DNA from: Vibrio breoganii
Lineage (GTDB): Bacteria > Pseudomonadota > Gammaproteobacteria > Enterobacterales > Vibrionaceae
Reading direction: 5' to 3'
Assembly (NCBI RefSeq): GCF_001677275.1
Contig: NZ_CP016177.1
Span: 496,001-560,000 of the forward strand
DNA length: 64,000 nt
Shown piece by piece: positions 1 to 8,975 of the stretch (its first letter is position 1; every line of letters starts with the position of its first letter). The position numbers were made by a program, and so were the translations under genes. Under the pieces are notes generated by a model. That model saw only the letters and a program-made list of their open reading frames with translations, made no database searches and had not been told where the DNA came from.

Positions 1-13
1 TGCAGCCTGAGTT

Positions 14-1498
14 CTAAGCGCTTTCAGTGACCGGCTTAGGTTTCTCTTCGTCAAGGTACTCGTCGTCGCCCTTGCCTTTGGAGATCTTAATCACCGTGCC
101 TGTAATACCTAGCATCGCGAGTACACCAACGACGGTAGAAATCTGCATGCCTAGACCAAAACCAAGTGTTGAGTTGTTTAGGATGAAGGTAATCACTACA
201 GTGGTCATGAACATCGCCGGAACTGTGGTTACCCAGTGGAACTTGTTGTGACGCAATAGGTAAGCAGAAGCAGTCCAAAGCATCATTACTGCAGTCGTTT
301 GGTTAGCAAAACCGAAGTAGCGCCAGATAACACCGAAGTCTACTTGAGTTAAGATACCGCCGATAACGAACAGTGGTACAGCCATCATTAGACGGTTACG
401 CAGGGCGCGTTGGTCTAGATTGAAGTATTCAGCAAGGATCAAACGGCTTGAGCGGAATGCAGTGTCACCTGAAGTGATTGGCAGGATAACCACACCTAGG
501 AATGCGATGATGCCACCAAATACGCCCAATAGACCAAATGATGAGTCATAGACCACTTTACCAGGGCCGCCATTAGCAACAACATCAGCCAGTGCTTCTA
601 CAGAGCCGAAGAAGGATAGTGCTAGTGCACACCAGATAAGAGCGATAATGCCTTCACCAATCATTGCGCCGTAGAATACGAAGCGACCATTCTTTTCGTT
701 ATCCATGCAGCGAGCCATCAGTGGAGACTGAGTTGCGTGGAAACCAGAGATAGCACCACAAGCGATGGTGATGAATAGCGCAGGCCATAGAGGCAAGTCG
801 TTAGGGTTCATGTTCGAGAACATATCGCTCATTTCAAAGCTACCCATAACGGTGTGTTCACTTGATACCGCAACGGCTGTGATCAGGCCTACCGACATGA
901 AGATAAGTAGTGCACCGAACAGCGGGTAGAAACGACCGATGATTTTGTCTACCGGTACGATAGTCGCGATGATGTAGTAAGTGAAGATGATGGCAACCAT
1001 AGTGCCCATAGTCACTGTCATATCGGTTTGGTCATTCACAAGGTTTGTGATCATGCCTGCTGGAGCCGATACGAAAACCACACCTACAAGAAGAAGCAGA
1101 ACAATGGCAAAAATGTTCATAAAGTGTTTAGCGCCATTGCCTAGGTAACGTCCTGTCAGCGTAGGTACAGAAGCACCACCGTTGCGTACGGAAAGCATAC
1201 CAGAGAAGTAATCGTGTACTGCACCCGCAAAGATACAGCCTAGTACGATCCAAAGCATTGCTGCTGGGCCGTAAAGTGCCCCCATAATTGGGCCGAAGAT
1301 TGGGCCTACACCAGCGATGTTAAGTAGCTGAACTAGGTAAACCTTTTTGGTCGACATTGGCACGAAGTCAACGCCATCTTGCTTAGTAATTGCCGGGGTT
1401 TGACGGTTTTCATTGATGCCGAATATTTTTTCTATCACGGCGCCATAGATAAAGTAGCCTGCAATCAATGCTGCTACACAGGTAAGAAACCACATCAT
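14..1498 (-). CDS. cstA: CstA-family carbon starvation protein, probable pyruvate/peptide carrier
   Basis: A 494-residue polytopic inner-membrane protein of the CstA family. It is hydrophobic almost throughout, with the family's N-terminal CstA domain (VYLVQLLNIAGVGPIFGPIM near residues 53-72 and the AVHDYFSGM segment near 93). E. coli CstA and BtsT are about 700 residues, so this is the short form common in Vibrio. Family members take up pyruvate or peptides under carbon limitation. The frame is complete: ATG at 1498, TAG at 14-16. Three direct repeats matching the BtsR half-site lie about 90-140 bp upstream, and the cognate-looking btsS-btsR pair is 4 kb away, so I infer pyruvate-responsive control. 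The exact substrate cannot be read from sequence. Confidence 0.9.
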   Translation of the reverse strand: MMWFLTCVAALIAGYFIYGAVIEKIFGINENRQTPAITKQDGVDFVPMSTKKVYLVQLLNIAGVGPIFGPIMGALYGPAAMLWIVLGCIFAGAVHDYFSGMLSVRNGGASVPTLTGRYLGNGAKHFMNIFAIVLLLLVGVVFVSAPAGMITNLVNDQTDMTVTMGTMVAIIFTYYIIATIVPVDKIIGRFYPLFGALLIFMSVGLITAVAVSSEHTVMGSFEMSDMFSNMNPNDLPLWPALFITIACGAISGFHATQSPLMARCMDNEKNGRFVFYGAMIGEGIIALIWCALALSFFGSVEALADVVANGGPGKVVYDSSFGLLGVFGGIIAFLGVVILPITSGDTAFRSSRLILAEYFNLDQRALRNRLMMAVPLFVIGGILTQVDFGVIWRYFGFANQTTAVMMLWTASAYLLRHNKFHWVTTVPAMFMTTVVITFILNNSTLGFGLGMQISTVVGVLAMLGITGTVIKISKGKGDDEYLDEEKPKPVTESA

Positions 1499-1590
1499 AA
1501 CTGTATTCTCTTTTGGTTACGGGTTTAAATCAGGAAAATTTCTGATTACATAATATGAAAACCTCACTGTAACTACATTCGGAGCTTGGG

Positions 1591-1638
1591 TTAGTGGTCG
1601 AATAGTCATTTAAGTGGCGAAATATCCGCTTGAGTGGT
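1591..1638 (-). promoter_or_regulatory. Triple BtsR (LytTR) binding-site array upstream of cstA
   Basis: Read on the minus strand, three copies of an 8-mer, ACCACTCA (1631-1638), GCCACTTA (1611-1618) and ACCACTAA (1591-1598), lie in the same orientation with an exact 20-bp period. The published E. coli BtsR/YehT half-site is ACC(G/A)CT(C/T)A in direct repeat about two helical turns apart. A possible -10 (TATTAT on the minus strand, 1550-1555) is about 35 bp downstream of the last copy, a usual place for an activator. Inference: BtsR activates cstA. Confidence 0.75.
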
Positions 1639-1716
1639 TCAGAGAAGAGCGACTTTTTAGGCAATGTGATCTGTGTATGCTAAGCTCTTAAAAAACAATA
1701 TGTTAAGTGAGTCACA

Positions 1717-2073
1717 ATGAAAGGATTTAAGCTGGTTCTACTGTCTGTTATTCCATTTCTGTTTGCCTGCGCAACCGGAGATGAAGCGTTAGCCGAGAAG
1801 GGTGATTGGGAAGGCATCGGTTATGCCGATGGTGTGAAAGGACGCACTCAGCGTTCCTATTCCACTCTCAATGAGCTTGGCTCTGCCAATATGGGCGCTT
1901 ATGAAAAGGGCTATAGCAAAGGCGTTGCAGAGTTCTGTAACCCTAACTTTGCCTATCAAATGGGATTGTCTGGTGTGTATTACGAAGGGGTATGTTCAGG
2001 TACCAAAGATGCGCAAAAGTTTCGTATGGAGTGGCAACGCGGTTGGAATGAGAGCAGCCAAGCCGGCTATTAA
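1717..2073 (+). CDS. Small lipoprotein, DUF2799-like
   Basis: A 118-residue predicted lipoprotein. The N-terminus is a signal peptide ending in the lipobox LFAC, so Cys18 would be lipidated. The mature part has the glycine/aromatic spacing typical of DUF2799 proteins: GYADGVKG, YEKGYSKGVAEFC, then YQMGLSGVYYEGVC. Two conserved-looking cysteines lie in the mature protein, near residues 73 and 93. The function of this family is unknown to me. It stands alone, divergent from cstA, and ends just before a perfect-palindrome terminator. Confidence 0.75.
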   Translation: MKGFKLVLLSVIPFLFACATGDEALAEKGDWEGIGYADGVKGRTQRSYSTLNELGSANMGAYEKGYSKGVAEFCNPNFAYQMGLSGVYYEGVCSGTKDAQKFRMEWQRGWNESSQAGY

Positions 2074-2126
2074 AATCACCAACTAACTGCTCTTCTAGTA
2101 CAAGCCAAGACAATACAAGACAAGGT

Positions 2127-2155
2127 AAGGATTTATCCGCGGATAAATCCTTTTT
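2127..2155. terminator. Perfect 26-bp palindrome terminator overlapping the murQ 3' end
   Basis: 13-bp arms AAGGATTTATCCG/CGGATAAATCCTT meet without a spacer at 2127-2152 and are followed on the plus strand by TTTTT (2151-2155). It would terminate the lipoprotein gene on the plus strand. The same bases encode the last residues of MurQ (GFIRG) and its stop codon, so on the minus strand the hairpin forms at the murQ end. Confidence 0.75.
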
Positions 2156-3035
2156 GTTGCTCTAGCTGCTGCTGAGCTTGTTGCTTATTTTGCCCAGTAA
2201 GCTGCATCATGATCGCAAGCTTCACTTGCATATCGGCGTCAAATAACACCTTTTCGGCCTGTTGTTCACTGCATTCAGTGGCCTGCATAATAATTCTCAC
2301 CGCGCGCGCATTCAGCTTTTCATTACTGGGTTTAACGTCAACCATGAGATTTTGATAAGCCTTACCTAGCTTAATCATACTGGCTGTACTTAACATGTTG
2401 AGCACTAACTTCTGCGCAGTTCCTGCTTTTAATCGAGTCGAGCCCGTTAATACCTCTGGCCCCACAACGGGACTAATTGCAGTCTTAGCTAAACAAGCAA
2501 TGGCTGAGTCTGGATTGCAAGACAGTGAAACCGTATACGCGCCCACAGTGTTGGCATAGTTTAAAGCACCAATCACATAAGGGGTTCGGCCACTGGCCGC
2601 GATACCTACAATCACATCTTTATCTGATAGGTTCAGTTGCTTTAGGTCTTGCTCGGCTAGGGTTAGGCTATCTTCCGCTCCCTCTTGAGCGCGAAACATC
2701 GCTTCTTTACCACCGGCAATTAACCCGATCACCACGTTGTCATCCACGCTGAAGGTGGGAGGGCACTCGGAAGCATCAAGTACGCCAAGTCGCCCACTGG
2801 TGCCAGCCCCAAGATAGATGAGTCGGCCACCTTGCTGGAATGCCCCGCAGATGACCTCTACAGCCTTAGCTATGTGTGGCAACTCTTTTTGGATAGCCCT
2901 TGGAACTTCTGCATCCGCTTGATTCATTTTCTCAACGATCTCTAAACAACTTAGGGTATCGATATCCATGGTCTCAGGGTTGCGATTTTCTGAGACTAAT
3001 TTTGACAATGAGTCGATCAATGTACTTTGTGACAT
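2133..3035 (-). CDS. murQ: N-acetylmuramic acid 6-phosphate etherase
   Basis: A 300-residue cytoplasmic enzyme that cleaves the lactyl ether of MurNAc-6-phosphate to GlcNAc-6-phosphate and D-lactate in peptidoglycan recycling. It carries a SIS sugar-phosphate domain with the family signature [20 protein letters not shown] (about residues 73-92) and [15 protein letters not shown] (about 144-158). The length equals the usual MurQ. The ATG at 3035 has an AAGG ribosome-binding site. It follows anmK by 8 bp in the same direction, so the two are one transcription unit and act consecutively. The last codons overlap a terminator palindrome. Confidence 0.97.
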   Translation of the reverse strand: MSQSTLIDSLSKLVSENRNPETMDIDTLSCLEIVEKMNQADAEVPRAIQKELPHIAKAVEVICGAFQQGGRLIYLGAGTSGRLGVLDASECPPTFSVDDNVVIGLIAGGKEAMFRAQEGAEDSLTLAEQDLKQLNLSDKDVIVGIAASGRTPYVIGALNYANTVGAYTVSLSCNPDSAIACLAKTAISPVVGPEVLTGSTRLKAGTAQKLVLNMLSTASMIKLGKAYQNLMVDVKPSNEKLNARAVRIIMQATECSEQQAEKVLFDADMQVKLAIMMQLTGQNKQQAQQQLEQQKGFIRG

Positions 3036-3043
3036 GTAAAACC

Positions 3044-4162
3044 TTATTCTGGGTTGTAGATGACGCCAAGGGAGGTGGCCTGGCGTGCTCCGGTGACCTT
3101 AGGTAGATTGCTGGGAAGATCATGAATACGGCGATAGGCTAGCCAAGCAAAAGCCAGCGCTTCCATATAATCACTGCTAATGCCTTGAGAATCCGTCGTA
3201 TCAACATTCCAACCTGCTAGCAGTGCCTGTAGCCTTTGCATCAGCGCTGAATTGCGAGCGCCCCCACCACACACCAATAACTGATCCCTATGTTGGGTGC
3301 TGTAGAGTTGGCACTGCTGGGCAATGCTAAGGGCTGTAAACTCCAGTAGCGTTGCTTGCACATCTTCAGCCAATAATGGCTCTTCCAGCTTATTAAGAAT
3401 ATTCTCTAGCCACGCCAAGTTGTAGTGCTCTCTACCTGTGCTCTTTGGTGGAAGCTCAAATAGGTAGGGGTCTTGCATCAATTGGCTCAGCAATTGCGGA
3501 TGGATTTTACCACTGCGAGCAAAAAGCCCATCATGATCAAACTGCTTGTTAAGGTGTTTTTGCACCCAGGCATCCATCAACATGTTGCCCGGCCCGGTAT
3601 CGTAACCCAGCACCTCTCCTGTAGGTTGAAGCACTGAGATATTGGAGATGCCTCCAATGTTCAATATCAACTTACAACCATTGGTTACCGTAAATAAGGT
3701 TTGATGATAGGCAGGCACTAAAGGGGCGCCTTGACCGCCAAGGGCCATATCTTTGCGCCTAAAATCCGCTACCGTGGTAATGCCACTACGAACCGCAATC
3801 AGGTTGGCGTCACCAATTTGAGTGGTAAAAGGGGTATCGCCCGTAGGCTGGTGGTAAACGGTTTGACCGTGACAGCCTATGGCGGTGATCTCGGTAGAGT
3901 CTAATTCTAGAGTCGCCAAAAACGCCTTAACCGCATCGGCATATAACAGGGCAAATTGATGATCGAGAGTGCCGAGTTCTTGTAGCGTAGTAGCCTGTCC
4001 TTGGCATACGTTCAATGTTCGTTGTTTTAGGTCTTTGGGCAGGGGGAATTCAAAGGTCTCTAGGCAATGGGTTTTGCCATGCTCAAAGTGAGCCAGAGCG
4101 AGGTCGACACCATCTAAACTAGTGCCAGACATGATTCCAATATAGAGCTCTTTTTTGTCCAT
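3044..4162 (-). CDS. anmK: Anhydro-N-acetylmuramic acid kinase
   Basis: A 372-residue ATP-dependent sugar kinase of the hexokinase/actin fold. It opens and phosphorylates 1,6-anhydroMurNAc, giving MurNAc-6-phosphate for MurQ. Visible motifs are [16 protein letters not shown] at the N-terminus (phosphate-binding loop), [13 protein letters not shown] (about residues 93-105), LNIGGISNI and [12 protein letters not shown] (about 167-192), and VCGGGARN near 299. The length is typical. It is first in the anmK-murQ operon and divergent from nagZ, whose product makes the upstream sugar, so three consecutive recycling steps are encoded side by side. The ribosome-binding site is weak (only CTC-rich sequence precedes the ATG). 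Confidence 0.97.
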   Translation of the reverse strand: MDKKELYIGIMSGTSLDGVDLALAHFEHGKTHCLETFEFPLPKDLKQRTLNVCQGQATTLQELGTLDHQFALLYADAVKAFLATLELDSTEITAIGCHGQTVYHQPTGDTPFTTQIGDANLIAVRSGITTVADFRRKDMALGGQGAPLVPAYHQTLFTVTNGCKLILNIGGISNISVLQPTGEVLGYDTGPGNMLMDAWVQKHLNKQFDHDGLFARSGKIHPQLLSQLMQDPYLFELPPKSTGREHYNLAWLENILNKLEEPLLAEDVQATLLEFTALSIAQQCQLYSTQHRDQLLVCGGGARNSALMQRLQALLAGWNVDTTDSQGISSDYMEALAFAWLAYRRIHDLPSNLPKVTGARQATSLGVIYNPE

Positions 4163-4256
4163 ATTTGAGGGGTCAAATCCGTTCAGTCATTGTCAAAATA
4201 CAATAAACTGAATACCCTGCTAATGCCACACTAGATATGCGATATAAGGATGAAAG

Positions 4257-5246
4257 ATGGGCCCGCTTTGGTTAGATGTTGAAAGCTTTGAAGTTGATGC
4301 AGAAGAAAAAGAAATCTTGCAGCACCCTACGGTAGGAGGTGTGATCCTTTTTGCTCGCAACTACCACGATAATGAGCAACTACAAGCGTTAACAGAGTCT
4401 ATCCGTGCTGCTGCGAAACGCCCAATATTGATTGGTGTTGACCAAGAGGGTGGCCGTGTACAGCGCTTTCGAGATGGATTTACGCGTATCCCTGCGGCGC
4501 AAAGCTTTGCCACCCATGCCAATGGTGAGCAACTCGCGAAGCAGGCTGGCTGGTTAATGGCCTCAGAAGTGATCGCACATGGTATTGACCTTAGTTTTGC
4601 CCCTGTTTTAGATCAGGGACATCAGTGTTTGGCCATAGGCTCACGCGCTTTTGGTGAAGATAAAGACACTATACTTCGTCATAGCACGGCATATATGCTA
4701 GGCATGAAACAGGCGGGTATGGCCACAACAGGCAAGCACTTTCCAGGCCATGGAGGTGTGGTTGCTGATTCCCACAAAGAGACCCCTATCGATCAACGTG
4801 AGAATATCTTTGATCTCGACATGGATATCTTCCGCGCGCAAATTGATGCCGGACTACTTGATGCAATGATGCCTGCGCATGTGATTTATCCAGCGTATGA
4901 CGATAAGCCTGCCAGTGGCTCTGAATATTGGCTAAAGTCAGTACTTCGCCAAAAACTAGGCTTTCAAGGCTTGGTATTCTCTGATGATTTAAACATGGAA
5001 GGGGCGGGTATCATGGGCGGTGCCGCAGATAGGGCAATACAAAGCCTAAACGCTGGGTGCGATATGGTTCTGATGTGCAACAACCGTGAACGAGCTGTAC
5101 AGATCCTTGATGCTCTACCTGTCACTGAGGTGCCAAAGGCACAGCAACTAGTGAAGAAAAAGTCTTTCAATTTGAACGAGCTGCGTACAAGCAGAGAATG
5201 GAAAGAAGCGACGGAAAGTTTAGCTAAAGCCGAGCTTTTCCTTTAA
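4257..5246 (+). CDS. nagZ: Beta-N-acetylhexosaminidase
   Basis: A 329-residue cytoplasmic glycoside hydrolase of family 3. It removes GlcNAc from GlcNAc-1,6-anhydroMurNAc peptides imported during cell-wall turnover. It shows the GH3 motif KHFPGHG (residues 160-166) with the mobile-loop ADSH (170-173), and SDDLNMEGA (about 242-250), which holds the catalytic aspartate. There is no signal peptide, as expected for the cytoplasmic enzyme. The ATG is preceded by AAGGATG. NagZ products also feed beta-lactamase induction in bacteria that have AmpR; no ampR is seen here. The 3' end overlaps the convergent btsR gene by 27 bp. Confidence 0.97.
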   Translation: MGPLWLDVESFEVDAEEKEILQHPTVGGVILFARNYHDNEQLQALTESIRAAAKRPILIGVDQEGGRVQRFRDGFTRIPAAQSFATHANGEQLAKQAGWLMASEVIAHGIDLSFAPVLDQGHQCLAIGSRAFGEDKDTILRHSTAYMLGMKQAGMATTGKHFPGHGGVVADSHKETPIDQRENIFDLDMDIFRAQIDAGLLDAMMPAHVIYPAYDDKPASGSEYWLKSVLRQKLGFQGLVFSDDLNMEGAGIMGGAADRAIQSLNAGCDMVLMCNNRERAVQILDALPVTEVPKAQQLVKKKSFNLNELRTSREWKEATESLAKAELFL

Positions 5247-5945
5247 CACCTTCAGATAACGCCTGCTAACAGGGGCTTGGTGGCCACCAATGGTGATGAT
5301 TTCCGCCAAGCCTTGATCCAGCAATTTAATCTCACGAATCGCTTTTGGACTGACTAGGTATTGCCTGTGGCAGCGCATCAGTGAGGTTTTCTCTTCAAGT
5401 ACCTTCAGAGTTAATTGACTGCTGGTGGTGTGTTCACTGGTTTGTATATTTACACCGCTAATATCGCTATAGGCCACCTCAATATCCTCCACCGGAACCA
5501 GCATTATTCTGTTATGGCCAATACACGGTACTTGCTCGAGAGTGGCTGGAGTAATGGCGGATAGATCATTGCTAAACTTTTCTTTCTTATAGCGTTTAAT
5601 GAGTCGGCAAACCGTTTTTTCTAGTCGCTGAGGGTCAACAGGCTTGAGAAGATAATCAAAGGCATTGTCCTCAAAGGCTTGCAGAGCATATTGATCATAG
5701 GCAGTAATAAACACCACCAATGGCATAGTGTCTGGGTCTAGCATGCTTAGTAGTTCAATACCTGATACCTGCGGCATGTGGATATCTAGAAATACTACAT
5801 CGGGTTTCAAGGCATTGATTTTTTGTAGCCCTTGTATGGCATTGGCTGCTTGATCAATGACTTCTATCTGCTGTGTTTGTTCGAGAAGCTCTATAAGCTC
5901 CTCTCTAGCAAATAATTCGTCATCGATGACTAGGGCCTTAAGCAT
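5220..5945 (-). CDS. btsR: LytTR response regulator BtsR (YehT)
   Basis: A 241-residue response regulator. The receiver domain (about 1-120) has acidic pocket residues DDE at 8-10 and the phosphorylated Asp54 in VFLDIHMPQ; a LytTR DNA-binding domain follows (about 140-238), with CHRQYLV and [13 protein letters not shown]. Length and sequence match E. coli BtsR (239 aa) closely, including AFDYLLKP. It lies after btsS with an 8-bp overlap, so the pair is translationally coupled. BtsSR in E. coli senses pyruvate and activates a CstA-family pyruvate carrier; the matching operator array in this window is at 1591-1638. The gene ends inside the 3' end of nagZ. Confidence 0.93.
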   Translation of the reverse strand: MLKALVIDDELFAREELIELLEQTQQIEVIDQAANAIQGLQKINALKPDVVFLDIHMPQVSGIELLSMLDPDTMPLVVFITAYDQYALQAFEDNAFDYLLKPVDPQRLEKTVCRLIKRYKKEKFSNDLSAITPATLEQVPCIGHNRIMLVPVEDIEVAYSDISGVNIQTSEHTTSSQLTLKVLEEKTSLMRCHRQYLVSPKAIREIKLLDQGLAEIITIGGHQAPVSRRYLKVLKEKLGFS

Positions 5946-7623
5946 GCTTGTCCTTGTGGTTGCTTGGGATGATAAAACTCATTCGAGTGTAATTGTTGGG
6001 GGCGCACTCAATCTTCAACTGATATTGCTCCCCAAAGTAGTTCGTTAGACGCTTCGCGACAATCTGCATACCCAATCCGGTCTGGTCTTTGTTCTCAGGT
6101 TCATAAGAACCGGCATTATCTTCTACAGTAATACGATCGCCAGTGGCATCAGGGCTGCTATAGATCTTCACTATGCCATTTTCTAGCAGGTTAGAGACAC
6201 CGTGCTTAATGGCGTTTTCCACTAAGGGTTGCAGTGTGAAGCTGGGCACCATTTTGTCTAACAGATGCTCTGCAATATCAATTTCAACCTCTAAGCGGTC
6301 GACAAAGCGTGACTTCTCGATGGTTAAGTAAGAATTGACGTGTGTTAACTCTTCTCTAAGGGTAACAAACTCAGTATTTCGCTTCAGGTTTCCACGAAAA
6401 AACTGTGAAAGATGCTGGATAAGTTCTCTGGCTTTGTGAGGATCTCGACGCGTTATGGCGCTAATAGTGTTAAGAGCATTGAACAAGAAATGCGGGTTTA
6501 CCTGCGCATGCAGCAGTTTGATCTCAGCCTGAGAGAGCAACATCTTTTTCTGCTGATATTCACTATTGAGGATCTGGCTGGAAAGTAGCTCTGCAATCCC
6601 TTTTGCCATCGTCATATTGATGGAAGAAAAAAGCTTCACCCTTGGCTCATACAGCTTGATAGTACCTATCACCTTATCGTCGGCAATAAGGGGAATAACC
6701 AACGCAGACCCTAGTTTACAGTCCGAGGAAAGAGAGCATTGATAAGGGCTTTTTCTGCCATCAAGGTAGATTATTCGCTGCTCTCTTATAGAAGTGTGGG
6801 TGTATTCAGAAGAGATTGGCGTATTTGGCCTATGATGATCCGAACCAATGCCTTCGAAGGCTAAGATCTTATCTTTATCGGTAATGGCAACTGCGCCCAC
6901 ATGAGTTTCATCTTGAATAATCGACGCTATTTTCTGCGCACTTTGTGTATTGAGTCCATCAGACAATACGCCGACGGTTCTCTCTGCAATATTTAGCGCT
7001 CGCTTCGAGTAAGCCGAAGAGTATTTTTCTAAGATGGCGCGCCTATCTTGCAGGATGCTAATAAAAAATGCCGCGCCAAGGGAGTTGGCTAGAATCATTG
7101 GTATAGCGATCGCCTCCACTAGTGATATTGCCTGTTCCATAGGTTTGGCGACAATCACAATGATCAGCATCTGCATGATTTCAGCGACTAAGGTAACGTT
7201 AAATACGATCACGGCACTGAATAGGCGATCTGTCTTGCCTCTCTTGACCATATACAAGTGCACTAGGCCGCCAATTAACCCTTCTGCGGTAGTAGAAATG
7301 GCACAAGCCAGGTCGGTAAATCCACCCATTGAATAGCGGTGCATACCACCAGTGAAACCCACCGCGAATCCAACCAATGGCCCGCCAAATATTCCACCGA
7401 GCACCGCACCAATTGCGCGAGTGTTAGCGATAGCATCATCAATCTGCAAGCCAAAATAAGTGCCGAGAATACAGAACAGTGAAAACATCACATAACAGAT
7501 TAGTTTGTGGCTGCGCCTTTCTGAAATATTGAGAAGAGGGATAACCAATGGAGTCTTACTTAGGGTATAAGCCACCATAAGGTACACACACATTTGCTGT
7601 AGGAGAGAAAGGATTAATTCCAT
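5938..7623 (-). CDS. btsS: LytS-type sensor histidine kinase BtsS (YehU)
   Basis: A 561-residue membrane sensor kinase, exactly the length of E. coli BtsS when the ATG at 7623 is used. The open frame continues upstream to 7737, but those 38 residues are not family-like and MELILSLLQQMCVYLM is the usual start. Order: 5TM-LYT membrane sensor domain (about 1-175), GAF-like domain (about 215-345), His-kinase domain with the phospho-accepting His in QVNPHFLFNAL (near 376), and an ATPase domain with LQPLVENAIKHGV (near 465) and GLGMQIV. It senses extracellular pyruvate in E. coli; substrate identity here is inferred from the family. It is cotranscribed with btsR. Confidence 0.92.
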   Translation of the reverse strand: MELILSLLQQMCVYLMVAYTLSKTPLVIPLLNISERRSHKLICYVMFSLFCILGTYFGLQIDDAIANTRAIGAVLGGIFGGPLVGFAVGFTGGMHRYSMGGFTDLACAISTTAEGLIGGLVHLYMVKRGKTDRLFSAVIVFNVTLVAEIMQMLIIVIVAKPMEQAISLVEAIAIPMILANSLGAAFFISILQDRRAILEKYSSAYSKRALNIAERTVGVLSDGLNTQSAQKIASIIQDETHVGAVAITDKDKILAFEGIGSDHHRPNTPISSEYTHTSIREQRIIYLDGRKSPYQCSLSSDCKLGSALVIPLIADDKVIGTIKLYEPRVKLFSSINMTMAKGIAELLSSQILNSEYQQKKMLLSQAEIKLLHAQVNPHFLFNALNTISAITRRDPHKARELIQHLSQFFRGNLKRNTEFVTLREELTHVNSYLTIEKSRFVDRLEVEIDIAEHLLDKMVPSFTLQPLVENAIKHGVSNLLENGIVKIYSSPDATGDRITVEDNAGSYEPENKDQTGLGMQIVAKRLTNYFGEQYQLKIECAPNNYTRMSFIIPSNHKDKHA

Positions 7624-7764
7624 TTTTGGTGAACTCAGCGCAATAGATACCCCTAATTCTATACTTATTGTTGTTTTGGGCTGGATTTTTATTGTGAAAA
7701 CAAGGGGTAGAGCACTCGTGAGGTGAACGGATAACAACAGTAAATAATCACCATTAACTAGCGA

Positions 7765-7805
7765 TGTAAATTTAAGTTTACATTAAGTGTAATTTTTAGC
7801 GTACA
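7765..7805 (+). promoter_or_regulatory. TyrR boxes (strong and weak) upstream of aroF-tyrA
   Basis: A perfect TyrR strong box TGTAAA-N6-TTTACA lies at 7765-7782. A weaker half-match, TGTAAT-N6-CGTACA, lies at 7788-7805, 23 bp start to start, the spacing used where TyrR hexamers bind a strong and a weak box together. This matches the operator layout of E. coli aroF-tyrA. Inference: TyrR with tyrosine represses this operon. Confidence 0.88.
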
Positions 7806-7888
7806 AAGTTATTGATTTTAATTCTGAGTCCGGTATTGTTTGATGCATACCTTGAAAGTTTATGTACAGATTTATTTACGGTGACACT

Positions 7889-8959
7889 ATGCAACGCAGC
7901 GAACTTAGCAACATTCATATCAGTGACGAACAAATCCTTATTACTCCAGAAGAACTAAAGGCGAAGATTCCTTTAAGTGAATCTGCACGACAGTTTGTTC
8001 AACAATCGCGTGAAACCATTGCTGATATCATCAAAAAGAAAGATCATCGCTTACTGGTAGTATGCGGCCCTTGTTCTATTCATGATGTTGAAGCCGCTAA
8101 AGAATATGCGAAGCGTTTAAAGGCACTGTCTGAGGTCGTTGGTGATCAGCTATACCTTGTGATGCGAGTGTACTTTGAGAAGCCTCGTACTACGGTAGGT
8201 TGGAAAGGTCTTATCAATGACCCGCATCTAGATGGATCATTTGATATTGAACACGGCCTGCACACAGCGCGTAACTTGCTGGTGGAACTGGCAGAAATGG
8301 GTATCCCTCTTGCAACAGAAGCGCTAGACCCAATCAGCCCGCAGTACGTAGCCGATACCTTTAGCTGGTCAGCGATTGGTGCTCGTACTACTGAGTCGCA
8401 AACACACCGTGAAATGGCCAGTGGTCTATCAATGCCGGTTGGCTTTAAAAACGGTACTGACGGCAGTCTTTCCACTGCGATTAATGCAATGCAAGCGGCA
8501 TCGTCAAGTCACCGATTCATCGGTATTAACCGTGAAGGTCAGGTGGCACTGCTGACAACCAAAGGCAATCCAGATGGTCACGTTATTCTTCGTGGTGGTA
8601 AGCAAACCAACTACGACTCAGTGTCAGTGCGTGAGTGTGAAGATGAATTAGCGAAAGCGGACCTAGATGCAGCGCTTATGATTGACTGCAGTCATGCAAA
8701 TTCGCGTAAAGATTTCCGTCGCCAACCACTAGTAGCGTCTGATGCTATTCAACAAATCAGAGAGGGCAACAAGTCCATTATCGGCCTGATGATTGAAAGT
8801 AATATCAATGAAGGCAACCAAGCTTCAGATATTCCTCTAGACCAAATGAAATACGGTGTTTCTATTACTGATGCATGTATCAATTGGGAATCAACTGAGG
8901 CACTATTGACTAAAGCTCATGAAGAGCTGATTCCGTTTTTACAAGACAGATTGAAGTAA
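7889..8959 (+). CDS. aroF: 3-deoxy-7-phosphoheptulonate synthase, tyrosine-type (DAHP synthase)
   Basis: A class I DAHP synthase, 356 residues from the ATG at 7889, the same length as E. coli AroF. An in-frame ATG at 7862 would add nine residues that the family lacks, and GGTGA precedes 7889, so I prefer the later start. It condenses phosphoenolpyruvate and erythrose-4-phosphate, the first step of the shikimate pathway. Motifs: LLVVCGPCSIHD (metal/PEP site), MRVYFEKPRTTVGWKGLIND and SVGFKNGTDG-like MPVGFKNGTDG, and IDCSHANS. It sits behind TyrR boxes and 16 bp upstream of tyrA. This is the aroF-tyrA arrangement, which supports tyrosine feedback sensitivity. Confidence 0.95.
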   Translation: MQRSELSNIHISDEQILITPEELKAKIPLSESARQFVQQSRETIADIIKKKDHRLLVVCGPCSIHDVEAAKEYAKRLKALSEVVGDQLYLVMRVYFEKPRTTVGWKGLINDPHLDGSFDIEHGLHTARNLLVELAEMGIPLATEALDPISPQYVADTFSWSAIGARTTESQTHREMASGLSMPVGFKNGTDGSLSTAINAMQAASSSHRFIGINREGQVALLTTKGNPDGHVILRGGKQTNYDSVSVRECEDELAKADLDAALMIDCSHANSRKDFRRQPLVASDAIQQIREGNKSIIGLMIESNINEGNQASDIPLDQMKYGVSITDACINWESTEALLTKAHEELIPFLQDRLK

Positions 8960-8975
8960 GTAGTAGAGTACGAAA

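Noticed and set aside
7624..7737. 38-residue N-terminal extension of btsS
   Set aside because: BtsS/YehU proteins begin at the MELILSLLQQM equivalent, and using that ATG gives exactly 561 residues; the extension is not hydrophobic in the pattern of the first helix.
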